Source: CALBZH01 sp964538515
Lineage (GTDB): Bacteria; Desulfobacterota; Syntrophobacteria; Syntrophobacterales; Syntrophobacteraceae
DNA length: 47,883 nt
Direction: 5' to 3'
Assembly: GCA_964538515.1 (NCBI GenBank)
Contig: CAZIEW010000040.1
Span: 1-47,883 of the forward strand
In this document: positions 38,712 through 47,773 of the stretch, one piece after another
Layout of the letters: the number at the start of each line of letters is the position of its first letter
Numbering within the stretch: the stretch's first letter is position 1
Notes under the pieces: generated by a model
Told to the model about the DNA's origin: nothing
Seen by the model: only the letters and a program-made list of their open reading frames with translations
Databases searched by the model: none
Translations under genes and position numbers: made by a program

Positions 38712-39659
38712 CTACCCAATTCGTAAATTCGGCGGAGGACTTGGCACGATGTCGAAACGGTCCCCGACCGTTGCGCCTGCCTCTGCCGCCCATTCCGCAC
38801 CGGACACCTTTCCTCCGGCGCCCCTCACCTTGCTCACCGTCAACGTGCCCCCGGAGACAGCAATGTGAATCCCGGCCCCGTCGATCGCGGTGAGCGTTCC
38901 CGCCGCCGCGCTTGCCCCACTCTGGAGACCGGCACCGAAAAAGCGCGTCTTTGCCCCTTTCCATAGGGCAAACGCCCCCGGCTGCGGATCACAGCCGCGC
39001 ACGAGATTATAGACTTCCTGCCCGCTCTTGCTCCAGTCGATCAAAGCAACCGCATCGGTGCAGGGAGGCTCGTACGTGGCTCCGGCTTCGTCCTGGGGGA
39101 TCCTGGGTGCCTTGCCGGCTTTGATGAGATCCACCGATTCCACAATAGCCTCGATTCCCATGGGAAAGAGCTGGTTGAAGTAAAGGCTTCCCGTCGTATC
39201 GCTCGAGAGGATGGGAATTTCCTTTTGCAGCAGAATGGGACCCGTGTCAATGCCACCGTCCGGCCAAAAGATCGTGAGCCCTGTCTTGGTATCCCCCATG
39301 ATCAAGGCCCAGTTGATGGCGCTTGAGCCTCGGTGACGCGGCAGAATCGAAGGATGGTAGCAGATGGCACCCGCAGACGGGGCCTCGAAGAAACGTGCGG
39401 GAATGATATCCGTGACAAACGCCAGTACCGTGAGATCCGGTTTCAACGTCATATATTGCGTGAAGGTTTCTTCCTGTTTGAAGCCAGCCGGCTGATGGAC
39501 GGGCAAGTTGCGGGCGAGAGCCGCCTCCTTGGTGGGATCCGTCTTTCCGCCGGGCCTATCCGGAGGCGTGTAGACCGCGACGATGTTTTCCCCTTTCTCC
39601 ACTAATGCTTCGAGCGCTTTTGCGCCGAATGCAGCCTGTCCGATCAAGACAATGCGCAT
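38712..39659 (-). CDS. Formyltransferase/10-formyl-THF hydrolase-like protein
   Basis: A 315-residue protein related to methionyl-tRNA formyltransferase and to the N-terminal domain of 10-formyl-THF dehydrogenase (ALDH1L). It has the Fmt-like IVLIGQAAFGAKALEAL start, the catalytic HPSILPRHRGSSAINWALIM, TGLTIFWPDGGIDTGPILLQ and a C-terminal OB-like domain (about 215-310). The wording RGSSAINW...IFWPDGGIDTG follows ALDH1L more than Fmt (which reads RGAAPIQ). It may hydrolyse 10-formyl-THF or transfer the formyl group to an unknown acceptor. ATG 39659 follows GGGAGAGAAG. Confidence 0.85.
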   Translation of the reverse strand: MRIVLIGQAAFGAKALEALVEKGENIVAVYTPPDRPGGKTDPTKEAALARNLPVHQPAGFKQEETFTQYMTLKPDLTVLAFVTDIIPARFFEAPSAGAICYHPSILPRHRGSSAINWALIMGDTKTGLTIFWPDGGIDTGPILLQKEIPILSSDTTGSLYFNQLFPMGIEAIVESVDLIKAGKAPRIPQDEAGATYEPPCTDAVALIDWSKSGQEVYNLVRGCDPQPGAFALWKGAKTRFFGAGLQSGASAAAGTLTAIDGAGIHIAVSGGTLTVSKVRGAGGKVSGAEWAAEAGATVGDRFDIVPSPPPNLRIG

Positions 39660-40071
39660 GACTTCTCTCCCTTTTCTCTTGTGGCTGTTCTCTGCGCCCC
39701 ATGCCTCAAACCTTCTCCTTCAGTGCTGCATGCCAGCCCGGAGGAGTCTTGATTCTGTCCGACGATTGCCGGCTGCTTCTCACGTGGTCTCGCAAGCGGC
39801 AAGCTGGACACGGAGCCCACTCACAACGACTGCCAATCGAAGCCATTTCGGTATCCTGCGGTCGTCAGCGGGAGGCAATGGATCGGGTCGTGCGCAACAG
39901 TGATAGTGATGAGCCTGGGATCTGAAGTCGCAAGGAATGTGCAATCCGGCAATGCGGTACGCGCTCAAGAGCGCTTCTTGCTCACAATGACTCGGCAGTC
40001 CACCTTGATCGCCTACCATGGAAGTCCCCGGACGGCAAGGGAAAATGGGGCGCTGCGGGACGGGACCGGCA
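39660..40071. other. 412-bp intergenic region
   Basis: This lies upstream of the formyltransferase gene and downstream of the hybrid kinase (both minus strand). I see no protein-like reading frame, RNA gene or strong hairpin; short frames here have random-looking composition. Confidence 0.5.
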
Positions 40072-42441
40072 TTACCGGTCCAAAGCCTCGCGAATGGCTT
40101 TCCCGATAACCTCCATCAGATAGGGCTTGCGGACGTAGGCTCCGGCTCCGAGGCTCTGGGCCTCCTTGACGCGATCCGTTTCCGAGTAACCGCTGGTGAT
40201 CACGGCTTTCAGACCGGGCCGGACTTTGATGAGCTCCCGATACGTATCCAGTCCGTCCATGCCGGGGGTCATGATCATGTCGAGGACCACCAGGTCCACG
40301 GGATGGCTTCGTATCTGCGCCAGGGCTTCTTCTCCACTTCCTGCGACGATCACCCGGTAGCCCAGCATGCCGAGCATTTCGGACGCGATCTCACGCTGAT
40401 CCTCGATGTCATCCACGACCAGGATGGATTCGCCTCTTCCCATGATGCCCTCCGCGAGAACGGGCTGGGCTCCTTCATGCGCCCTCTCGCGGGTAACGGG
40501 GAAGTAAAGCTCGAAGGTCGTTCCTTCGCCTTCCTGACTCTTCACGTTGACAAACCCATTGTGATCCTGAACCGTGCCCCACACAACCGCAAGTCCGAGC
40601 CCCGTTCCTTTGCGTCCCATCACCTTACGTGTATAGAACGGCTCGAAAATGCGGCTGAGGTCTTCCGGACTGATCGCCCCTCCCGTGTCGGAAACGGTCA
40701 GCCTGACGTATTCGCCTTGGGAGACATCGGTTGTTCCCATCAGTCGGTCGTCCACGTAGCAGTTGGATGTTCTGATGGTCAAGGTGCCACCGTCGGCCAT
40801 GGCTTCCACCGCGTTGACGACCAGGTTGCCGATGGACTTTGAGATGTGTGCCGTCGATCCCTTGATGAAGAGCAGATCGTCAGCCAACTCGACCTGCTCC
40901 GTGATGTTCGGGTGCTCGGCTCTCAGCTTCTCGTGAGTGGGGCTCTGAAGATAGTCTTTCACCAGAAGGTTGAGGTCGGTCACATGCTGGTGAGACACGC
41001 CCCGGCGTGACAGGGTGAGAAGGTCCTGGACGATGCCTGCGGCCTTTTCTCCGGAGCGTTGGATCGTGCTCAGCGGTTTGCGCAGTCGACTGTCTTCGGG
41101 CAGAGTCTTGAGCAGAACCTCCGGGTACGTTACCAGCCCGGTCAGGATATTATTGAGGTCATGGGCCACTCCGCCGGCCAATAAGCCGACAGCCTCCATC
41201 TTCTGAGCATGCATCAACTGCTCGATCAACCGCTCCTTCTCCAATTCAGATCGCTTATGATCGGTGATGTTGCGGCTGACGCCGACAATTCCGACCACCA
41301 ATCCATCCCTGCCAAAAAGCGGCGCCCGGTTGGTCTCGAAGTAGAGCGTGTCCCCCCCCGGCGTCGTCAAGGTCTCCGATGTCTGGAGAAGGCATCGATT
41401 CCGAATGACCAGCTCGTCACTCTTGCGATTTTGCGATGCCAGCTCCCGGGGGAAAAGCTCAAAGTCGGTTTTCCCAACGGCTGACTCGCCGTCTTCGCAA
41501 GCGAGAGCCTCAAAGGCCCTGTTGACGATGAGATGACGGCCTTCGGTATCTTTGAACGTGATGGCGTCAGGGATGGCCTCAACAAGCGTATTCAGGCGTC
41601 CATTCACCTCCTGCAGGGCTTCCTCCGTCAGCTTTCTACGTTCCACCTCATCCTGGAGGTCCCTGACCAGGCTTTGGAGATCGATGTTATTCTGACGCAG
41701 TTGACTGTCGAGTCGCCGCCGCTGTCTTGCCGTCCACAGTGCCGTTACCGTGAGAATAATCCCCATCAGCGTTGCGGTTGTGAGGATGATCGCCACGAGG
41801 GCAGATTGTTTCTCCGCACCCGTTGCTTGAAGAATTTCCCGAAGCGGCGTGGAAAGTCCGATGGTCCAGATGTGCGTGCCCACTCGTACAGGAGTCCACG
41901 CAGCGATCTCCTTTCCTTTCTCGGGAAGCCAAACGTACCATCCGACGCCTTCCCGAGCATTCATGACATCGCGCGTCATTTCCTCGTAATGAGCGGCCCC
42001 CTGTTGAGCCTGGATCCTGAAGATCTCAGCCATGCTTTTGCCCCGGTAATTCTCCGGAAAATCCGTGCTGAGATCGAAGACGACATGTGTGGGGGCGTAG
42101 ATCCAGGCATCGCCGCTGCTCAGCAAATGCACGGGCTCGACAAGCTCCTTGAAGATCTGTTGCTCGATCGCCTCGATAGGCTCTCCTTCGCGAAGCTTTT
42201 CCTGCACGAAGTACGCACTGCTTCGAGCCACCGCGCGCACGATTTCGAGCTGGGTTTCCTGATAGCTGTTGATCAGCGCTGCTTCTAACGACTTGCGATG
42301 CTCTGCCGCCAGGTACCAGGCGATGCCGATGGCAACAAGCAGCGCCAGGGGCAGCAGTGTCTCCGGGGCACTTCGAAAGACGCCGCGGGGAGTCGCTTTT
42401 TGAGCCCTCGCTTCGCTCAGAAGATCAGAAACACTTTCCAT
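40072..42441 (-). CDS. Hybrid PAS histidine kinase with receiver domain
   Basis: A 789-residue membrane sensor. TM1 at about 29-47, a periplasmic Cache-like domain (about 48-210), TM2 at about 217-240, a coiled coil, PAS (about 285-400), HisKA with AGGVAHDLNNILTG, HATPase_c, and a C-terminal receiver domain (about 668-789; phosphoacceptor Asp in VVLDMIM). The ATP-binding G1 box reads SDTGGAIS instead of DTGxGI, so the second glycine is Ala, while KGTGLGL is normal. Kinase activity may be reduced. It follows rnc on the same strand (105-bp gap). No partner response regulator is adjacent. Confidence 0.9.
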   Translation of the reverse strand: MESVSDLLSEARAQKATPRGVFRSAPETLLPLALLVAIGIAWYLAAEHRKSLEAALINSYQETQLEIVRAVARSSAYFVQEKLREGEPIEAIEQQIFKELVEPVHLLSSGDAWIYAPTHVVFDLSTDFPENYRGKSMAEIFRIQAQQGAAHYEEMTRDVMNAREGVGWYVWLPEKGKEIAAWTPVRVGTHIWTIGLSTPLREILQATGAEKQSALVAIILTTATLMGIILTVTALWTARQRRRLDSQLRQNNIDLQSLVRDLQDEVERRKLTEEALQEVNGRLNTLVEAIPDAITFKDTEGRHLIVNRAFEALACEDGESAVGKTDFELFPRELASQNRKSDELVIRNRCLLQTSETLTTPGGDTLYFETNRAPLFGRDGLVVGIVGVSRNITDHKRSELEKERLIEQLMHAQKMEAVGLLAGGVAHDLNNILTGLVTYPEVLLKTLPEDSRLRKPLSTIQRSGEKAAGIVQDLLTLSRRGVSHQHVTDLNLLVKDYLQSPTHEKLRAEHPNITEQVELADDLLFIKGSTAHISKSIGNLVVNAVEAMADGGTLTIRTSNCYVDDRLMGTTDVSQGEYVRLTVSDTGGAISPEDLSRIFEPFYTRKVMGRKGTGLGLAVVWGTVQDHNGFVNVKSQEGEGTTFELYFPVTRERAHEGAQPVLAEGIMGRGESILVVDDIEDQREIASEMLGMLGYRVIVAGSGEEALAQIRSHPVDLVVLDMIMTPGMDGLDTYRELIKVRPGLKAVITSGYSETDRVKEAQSLGAGAYVRKPYLMEVIGKAIREALDR

Positions 42442-42546
42442 GGTGTCACTTCCAATCGTCGATAGCTGCGACCAAAGGCATCGGCTTGGCCGGAGACCGT
42501 CCGCGTGTGGGATCGGAGTCAGTGAGCGCTGTGTGTCGTTGACGGT

Positions 42547-43299
42547 CTACGCGTCGATCCCTGACTGACTATCCGTTAGAGGTGCCGCCTGTGCTTCGAG
42601 CTTTTTGATGGCACGGCACGCCGCGTCTTGTTGGGCCTCCTTCTTGCTCCTTCCCGAGCCACGCTCCAGCATTTCTCTCCCCAGGTAAACCTCCATGAAG
42701 AAGACTTTCTCGTGATCGGGTCCCTCCTCCTTAATCAACGAATAGGTCGGAGTCTGCTTGAACCGCGCCTGGGCGAGCTCCTGCAACTGGGTTTTGAAGT
42801 CTTTGTCGAGCGTCTTCAGCGGGTTTTCGATGTGCTCCGCGGTAAGATAGCCGGAGAAGAGACGTTCCACTATGGTGAACGATTCTTGGAGACCTCCATC
42901 CAGGTAAACCGCCGCCAGGACAGCTTCGAGCGTATCGGCCAGAAGCGAAGGCTTATGGCGGCCCCCCGTCAGCTCTTCTCCTTTGCCAAGAAACAGGTGA
43001 TCTCCCAACCCGAGGCTCGCAGCCAGCCGCGCGAGCTCCCGCTCGTTGACAATGGACGACCGGAGGCGGGAAAGATCGCCCTCCGTGTAATCGGGAAATC
43101 GCTCAAACAAGAGATGGCTGATAGCCAGGCTAAGCACTGAATCTCCAAGAAACTCCAGGGTTTCATTATCTCTCTGATCCGAATGTCCGCTGTCATGCAC
43201 GTAAGACCGATGCACCAGAGCGCGAATGAGCAAGCCGGGATCATTGAACCGATACGAGAGAGCGTCCTGCAGTCGTTTGAGGTGCCTTGCCTGATTCAT
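42547..43299 (-). CDS. rnc: Ribonuclease III
   Basis: A 250-residue RNase III of normal size. The endonuclease domain (1-155) carries NETLEFLGDSVLSLAIS (catalytic Glu/Asp) and LLADTLEAVLAAVYLDGG. The dsRNA-binding domain (about 165-235) ends GSGRSKKEAQQDAACRAIKK. It processes rRNA precursors and double-stranded mRNA structures. The downstream hybrid kinase may be transcribed with it. It is divergent from gmhB. Confidence 0.97.
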   Translation of the reverse strand: MNQARHLKRLQDALSYRFNDPGLLIRALVHRSYVHDSGHSDQRDNETLEFLGDSVLSLAISHLLFERFPDYTEGDLSRLRSSIVNERELARLAASLGLGDHLFLGKGEELTGGRHKPSLLADTLEAVLAAVYLDGGLQESFTIVERLFSGYLTAEHIENPLKTLDKDFKTQLQELAQARFKQTPTYSLIKEEGPDHEKVFFMEVYLGREMLERGSGRSKKEAQQDAACRAIKKLEAQAAPLTDSQSGIDA

Positions 43300-43513
43300 G
43301 CGTTTTTGCTACCCTCCAGTCAATTCGCGGTTTCTACAAGACATAAAGACTACGGCAGCCCCCCCAGGAGGCCGGACTCGGCTTGGGCGTACGAGACAAT
43401 GACTCACGGGCTGAATGAACGTTCGTAGAAAAGAGAGAAATCCCACAAAAAACAGTATCTTCTCGAGTCTGCTCGGATGTCAAGAACGATCTCGGAGTGC
43501 GTGGAGCGCGTGA

Positions 43514-44134
43514 ATGCTGATATGGACCGGATCCATCCGACGGGAGTCCGAATCCGTTCTCTTCCTGGATCGAGACGGCGTTATCAACCGGGACAGTCCC
43601 CATTATATTAAACATTGGGACGAAGTGGAGCTCTACCCGGACGCCCTCGACTCCCTGCGCCGGCTCCGAGAGCGCGGCATCGCGACGATCCTGATCAGCA
43701 ATCAGTCAGGCCTTGGCCGCGGTATCATCACATGGAAAGACTTCTGGGAAATGCACGAGCGAATGGTCGCCGCCATTCGGGAGCATGGTGGAGACATCAT
43801 GGCGGCCTTTTTTTGCCCCCATCGTCCCGATGAAGGATGTTCCTGCAGAAAGCCGAAGCCTGGGATGATCCTGACGGCGTCACACCTCTTTTCAATCCCC
43901 GTGGAGCGAACGTTCATGATTGGCGACCGGTGGAAGGACGTGGCGGCGATGATCGAAGCGGGAGGCAGAGGAGTGATGCTCAACCGGGAGGGGCAATCTG
44001 GCTGCCAAGATCATAGGGGTGTTGCGACCCCTCAGGTCCCCGTTTATCCGACGCTCTTGAGCGCCGTGACCGGACTGCCATGGTCTGAGACTGCTCGACC
44101 GGCAAGCAGCGCGATGAACAGGGGGGATCGTTGA
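43514..44134 (+). CDS. gmhB: D-glycero-manno-heptose 1,7-bisphosphate 7-phosphatase
   Basis: A 206-residue HAD phosphatase. It has FLDRDGVINRD (nucleophile Asp19, acid Asp21), ILISNQSGLGRG, the GmhB zinc site FFCPHRPDEGCSCRKPKPGM and MIGDRWKDVAAM. It removes the C7 phosphate in ADP-heptose synthesis for the LPS inner core, confirming a Gram-negative envelope. The last 35 residues (after RGVMLNREGQ) are an extra tail. ATG 43514 follows GGAGCGCGTGA. Confidence 0.93.
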   Translation: MLIWTGSIRRESESVLFLDRDGVINRDSPHYIKHWDEVELYPDALDSLRRLRERGIATILISNQSGLGRGIITWKDFWEMHERMVAAIREHGGDIMAAFFCPHRPDEGCSCRKPKPGMILTASHLFSIPVERTFMIGDRWKDVAAMIEAGGRGVMLNREGQSGCQDHRGVATPQVPVYPTLLSAVTGLPWSETARPASSAMNRGDR

Positions 44135-44186
44135 CCCCACAGGGAATCCACTCCCCATTTGACCTCACCCACCACAGGAGGGAATC

Positions 44187-45788
44187 ATGAATTCGCGGCA
44201 TGCAGCATTGTATCAACCCAAGTGCCCCGTCGAGCAGCACGGAATTGTGAACTACACGCGGGTCTTCTACAACTCCCCTACTCCAGTGCTTTTCGAGCAG
44301 GCAGTCAAACGGCAGGAAGGGCTTATCTCGCATTTGGGCCCATTGGTTGTCCGAACGGGTACGTTTACAGGGCGAGCCCCCGATGACAAGTTCGTCGTCA
44401 AAGAGCCCGGTAGCGAAGCGAAGATTTGGTGGGGCCAGGTGAACCGACCTTTCGATCCGGTGGACTTCGATCGGATTCATCATCGTATGCTAGCGTACCT
44501 GCAGGGGAAAGAAATCTACGTCCAGGACTGTTATGCGGGCGCGGACCCTCAGTACAGACTTCCCATCCGAATCATCACCGAGCGTGCTTGGCACAGTCTT
44601 TTTGCCAGGAACATGTTTATCCGTATTCTGGATCCCGCGGTGCTTGCGGAGTTTGCTCCGGAGTTCGTGGTGATTGACGTGCCCCATTTCTTTGCGTCTC
44701 CCGAGATGGACCACACCCATTCACAGGCGTTTATCCTGCTGCATTTCGGCAAGAAGCTGGTTCTGATCGGTGGAACGGGATACGGGGGAGAGATCAAGAA
44801 GTCGATCTTTACGGTCATGAACTTTCTCATGCCCCGTTATTCCGTCCTACCCATGCACTGCTCGGCCAACGTCGGTGCGGATGGGACGACCGCTATTTTC
44901 TTCGGGCTTTCCGGAACGGGCAAGACGTCGCTTTCCGCGGATCCTACTCGCCAGCTTGTGGGGGACGATGAGCATGGATGGAGTGACAACGGGATCTTCA
45001 ATTTCGAGGGGGGATGCTACGCGAAAGTCATTCGCCTGTCGGCCGAGGCGGAGCCTCAGATCTACGAGTGTACCCGTCGGTTCGGCACCGTGATGGAAAA
45101 CGTGGCCATCGACGTCAACACCCGACGACTTGACCTGGATGATGCCTCGCTGACGGAAAACACGCGGGCAGCTTATCCCATTTCCCACATCGACAATGCG
45201 TCACGCACCGGTGTCGCGGGTCATCCCAAGCATATCGTCATGCTGACGTGCGACGCTTTTGGAGTACTGCCGCCCATCTCACGGCTGACCACGGACCAGG
45301 CGATGTACCATTTCCTCTCCGGCTACACGGCGAAGGTGGCGGGAACCGAGACCGGAGTCACCGAGCCTCAGTCCACTTTCAGCACCTGTTTCGGGGCTCC
45401 CTTCATGGTTCGGCCGCCCATCGTTTACGCGGAGCTGCTTGGGAAAAAGATCAACCAGCATGGCAGCAGCTGCTGGCTTGTGAACACGGGATGGACAGGG
45501 GGGCCATACGGCGTGGGACATCGGATCAAGATCGAGTATACCCGGAACATGGTGCATGCTGCCCTGGACGGGAAACTGGCGAGCGTCGAATTTGCTGAAG
45601 AGCCCTTCTTCGGCCTTTCCGTCCCCAAGGAATGTCCGGGAGTCCCGTCGGAAATGCTCAATCCGGTCAACACCTGGCAGGACAAGGAGGCGTATCAAAC
45701 ACAGGCGCATAATCTTCGCCAGCGATTCAGGAAGAATTTCGAAATGTTTGCCTCGAGCGTCAGTGAAGGCATCCGGAATGTGATGTAG
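44187..45788 (+). CDS. pckA: Phosphoenolpyruvate carboxykinase (ATP)
   Basis: A 533-residue PckA of normal size, converting oxaloacetate and ATP to PEP and CO2. It has RTGTFTGRAPDDKFVV, the Mn/His region MHCSANVGADG, the kinase P-loop GLSGTGKTSL (240-249), LVGDDEHGWSDNGIFNFEGG, and a late VNTGWTGG with GVGHRIKIEYTR. In an anaerobe it serves gluconeogenesis or anaplerosis. ATG 44187 follows AGGAGGGAATC. The DUF1614 gene follows by 23 bp. Confidence 0.97.
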   Translation: MNSRHAALYQPKCPVEQHGIVNYTRVFYNSPTPVLFEQAVKRQEGLISHLGPLVVRTGTFTGRAPDDKFVVKEPGSEAKIWWGQVNRPFDPVDFDRIHHRMLAYLQGKEIYVQDCYAGADPQYRLPIRIITERAWHSLFARNMFIRILDPAVLAEFAPEFVVIDVPHFFASPEMDHTHSQAFILLHFGKKLVLIGGTGYGGEIKKSIFTVMNFLMPRYSVLPMHCSANVGADGTTAIFFGLSGTGKTSLSADPTRQLVGDDEHGWSDNGIFNFEGGCYAKVIRLSAEAEPQIYECTRRFGTVMENVAIDVNTRRLDLDDASLTENTRAAYPISHIDNASRTGVAGHPKHIVMLTCDAFGVLPPISRLTTDQAMYHFLSGYTAKVAGTETGVTEPQSTFSTCFGAPFMVRPPIVYAELLGKKINQHGSSCWLVNTGWTGGPYGVGHRIKIEYTRNMVHAALDGKLASVEFAEEPFFGLSVPKECPGVPSEMLNPVNTWQDKEAYQTQAHNLRQRFRKNFEMFASSVSEGIRNVM

Positions 45789-45811
45789 TCGACTACCCCT
45801 GGGAGGCGGTT

Positions 45812-46483
45812 ATGTTCTTCCCCCCGTTTGTGATTTTCTTTTTGTTCGCCTTCGTGTTCCTGCTGTTCTTTGTGTTCGGCCTGATTCAGTTCGGTATTTT
45901 CACATGGGCCTTCACGCGGATCGGAATCCCGCCAGAATACCTCTTTTCGCTGTTGTTTCTTTGCATCGTCGGGAGCATGGTCAATCTCCCGATCAGGCGA
46001 ATCCATGTGAACGCAGAGCCCGAAGAATGGGAGATGGTGTCTTTTTTTGGGATGCGCTTCCGACCTCCTCCCTGGCAGGGTGAGCGCGAAATGATTCTGG
46101 CCGTCAACTTGGGGGGGGCCATCATCCCCACATGCCTTTCGATCTACCTTATGTTTCACACACCGCACCCGATCAGGATGCTGCTGGCTCTCGCGGTGGT
46201 AACGACGGTCATCTACAAGGTTGCCCGCCCCATTCCCGGGGTGGGCATCGCCACACCCATGTTCCTCCCCCCTGTCACGGCGGCCCTGGCAGCCTTTATC
46301 TTCAATTTCAACTGGGATCCCCCCACGGCTTACGTCGCGGGGACCTTGGGAACCCTGATCGGGGCGGACATCCTTCACCTGGACAAGCTCAAGGAGTTGA
46401 ATGCCCCCGTGGCGTCAATCGGTGGCGCGGGAACATTCGACGGGATCTTTCTGACGGGGATTCTTGCGGTGCTCCTGTCTTGA
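45812..46483 (+). CDS. DUF1614-family membrane protein
   Basis: A 223-residue integral membrane protein with about six membrane helices, starting MFFPPFVIFFLFAFVFLLFF and ending with a glycine-rich ASIGGAGTFDGIFLTGILAV. The middle part has VGIATPMFLPPVTAALAAFI, SIYLMFHTP and GTLIGADILHL. This pattern fits the uncharacterised DUF1614 family. GGGAGGCGGTT precedes the ATG. It is probably co-transcribed with pckA. Function unknown. Confidence 0.85.
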   Translation: MFFPPFVIFFLFAFVFLLFFVFGLIQFGIFTWAFTRIGIPPEYLFSLLFLCIVGSMVNLPIRRIHVNAEPEEWEMVSFFGMRFRPPPWQGEREMILAVNLGGAIIPTCLSIYLMFHTPHPIRMLLALAVVTTVIYKVARPIPGVGIATPMFLPPVTAALAAFIFNFNWDPPTAYVAGTLGTLIGADILHLDKLKELNAPVASIGGAGTFDGIFLTGILAVLLS

Positions 46484-46490
46484 CGGTAGG

Positions 46491-47195
46491 TTACAGGTCC
46501 GAAGAACGAACGTGATTTTCAAGGTCCAGCAGCCGCTCGTGCAGCGTGTCTTCGGCACGGTATCCCACGAGACGGGCCAGATTGACCAGGGTGAGCAGCG
46601 ATTCCCCAATGTCTTTTTCCGAAACAGTCCCCTGAGCTTCCAGCGTCACGCGGATTCGTCGGAGCGTTGTTTCGAGCGCATCGAGCTGCGCCTTCGGGCT
46701 GTTCCATGCGGCAGTCTTGTCTCGGGCCAACCGGGAAACCATGCGATAAGCCCGCATGAGCGCCGGCAGCGAGCGCGGAACACTTCCCTCTTGTTTGCCG
46801 GATGCGGCTTTTTCGCGCGCTTTGATCTGCTCCCAGTTGTCGCGCACTTCCTGCGCTGTTTCAACGGTGATCTCGCCAAATACATGAGGGTGGCGTCGAA
46901 TCATCTTTTCGCGGATCAGCCGGCAGACCGATTCCAATCGGAATGCTCCCGCCTCTTCGTACAAGTGAATCATGAATAGAACCATAAACAGGAGGTCACC
47001 CAGCTCTTCCGCGGCTTCGACCGTGTCCCCCATGCGAACAGCGGAGGCCGCTTCGTGAGCCTCCTCGATCAGGTAGGTCTGAACGCTCTCGGGAGTCTGT
47101 TTGCGATCCCACGGGCAACCGGGCTCGCCTCGCAGCTGGTCGATGATCTCCCATATCGCGCCGACCTCATCCCACCGACTCTGCTCCGTCGTCAT
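46491..47195 (-). CDS. mazG: Nucleoside triphosphate pyrophosphohydrolase MazG
   Basis: A 234-residue MazG. It has LRGEPGCPWDRKQTPESVQT, LIEEAHEAASAV with the metal-binding EExxE, EELGDLLFMVLF and RRHPHVFGEI, then a second, shorter MazG-like half. It hydrolyses (d)NTPs to monophosphates, cleaning the nucleotide pool and affecting (p)ppGpp levels. The ATG at 47195 overlaps the cvpA stop (ATGA), indicating translational coupling. It converges with the DUF1614 gene with a 7-bp gap. Confidence 0.95.
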   Translation of the reverse strand: MTTEQSRWDEVGAIWEIIDQLRGEPGCPWDRKQTPESVQTYLIEEAHEAASAVRMGDTVEAAEELGDLLFMVLFMIHLYEEAGAFRLESVCRLIREKMIRRHPHVFGEITVETAQEVRDNWEQIKAREKAASGKQEGSVPRSLPALMRAYRMVSRLARDKTAAWNSPKAQLDALETTLRRIRVTLEAQGTVSEKDIGESLLTLVNLARLVGYRAEDTLHERLLDLENHVRSSDL

Positions 47196-47773
47196 AGCGT
47201 GCCTTTGTCGTCCTTTCTTGCGGGGCCTTTCTGGTCCTTGGGAGCCCGATTCTGCTCTTTCCAATATTCCAGAAGCTGTTCTCGTTTGGTGTTGAACAGG
47301 TCTCGAACGGGTTTGGGTGTGATTTCGACCACAATTCGCGCCGCCTCGTAAACGTAGGGGACCAGTTTGGACTGACGCAGGAGCGGGCTATCGGACGGCA
47401 GCACGAAAGTCGCCCCTGAGACGAGGATGACGGCTGCGAGGAGCGCCTTCAAACATCCCAAGATCAGTCCCCAGAAGCGATCGACGAATCCGAGACCGGT
47501 CTTGTGAAACAGCCTCGCAAGCCAACCTCCGCAAACGGCGAGGCAAAACCACGTCAGCAGAAAGAGCAGCGCGAAGCTGATTGCCTGTGCTGCTTTCAAA
47601 TCGGGAAACGCATGGGTAAGCTTCCCGGCAACGGACAAGTAAAAATGGGAAGCCAGAACAAAGCCGGAAACCAGGCCCACGATGCTGAAGACTTGAGCGA
47701 TCGCGCCGCGCCAGATTCCACGCAGCGCACAGAACAAACCGATGCCGAGCAGGATCCAATCCAATGAGCTCAT
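47192..47773 (-). CDS. cvpA: CvpA-family membrane protein
   Basis: A 193-residue membrane protein with four hydrophobic helices (LDWILLGIGLFCALRGIWRG start, typical of CvpA; VFSIVGLVSGFVLASHFYLS; AISFALLFLLTWFCLAV; GLILGCLKALLAAVILVSGA) and a charged cytoplasmic tail ending in KDQKGPARKDDKG. CvpA is needed for colicin V export in E. coli and more generally affects envelope integrity. Its stop overlaps the mazG start. It has no visible upstream partner before the right window edge. Confidence 0.9.
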   Translation of the reverse strand: MSSLDWILLGIGLFCALRGIWRGAIAQVFSIVGLVSGFVLASHFYLSVAGKLTHAFPDLKAAQAISFALLFLLTWFCLAVCGGWLARLFHKTGLGFVDRFWGLILGCLKALLAAVILVSGATFVLPSDSPLLRQSKLVPYVYEAARIVVEITPKPVRDLFNTKREQLLEYWKEQNRAPKDQKGPARKDDKGTL

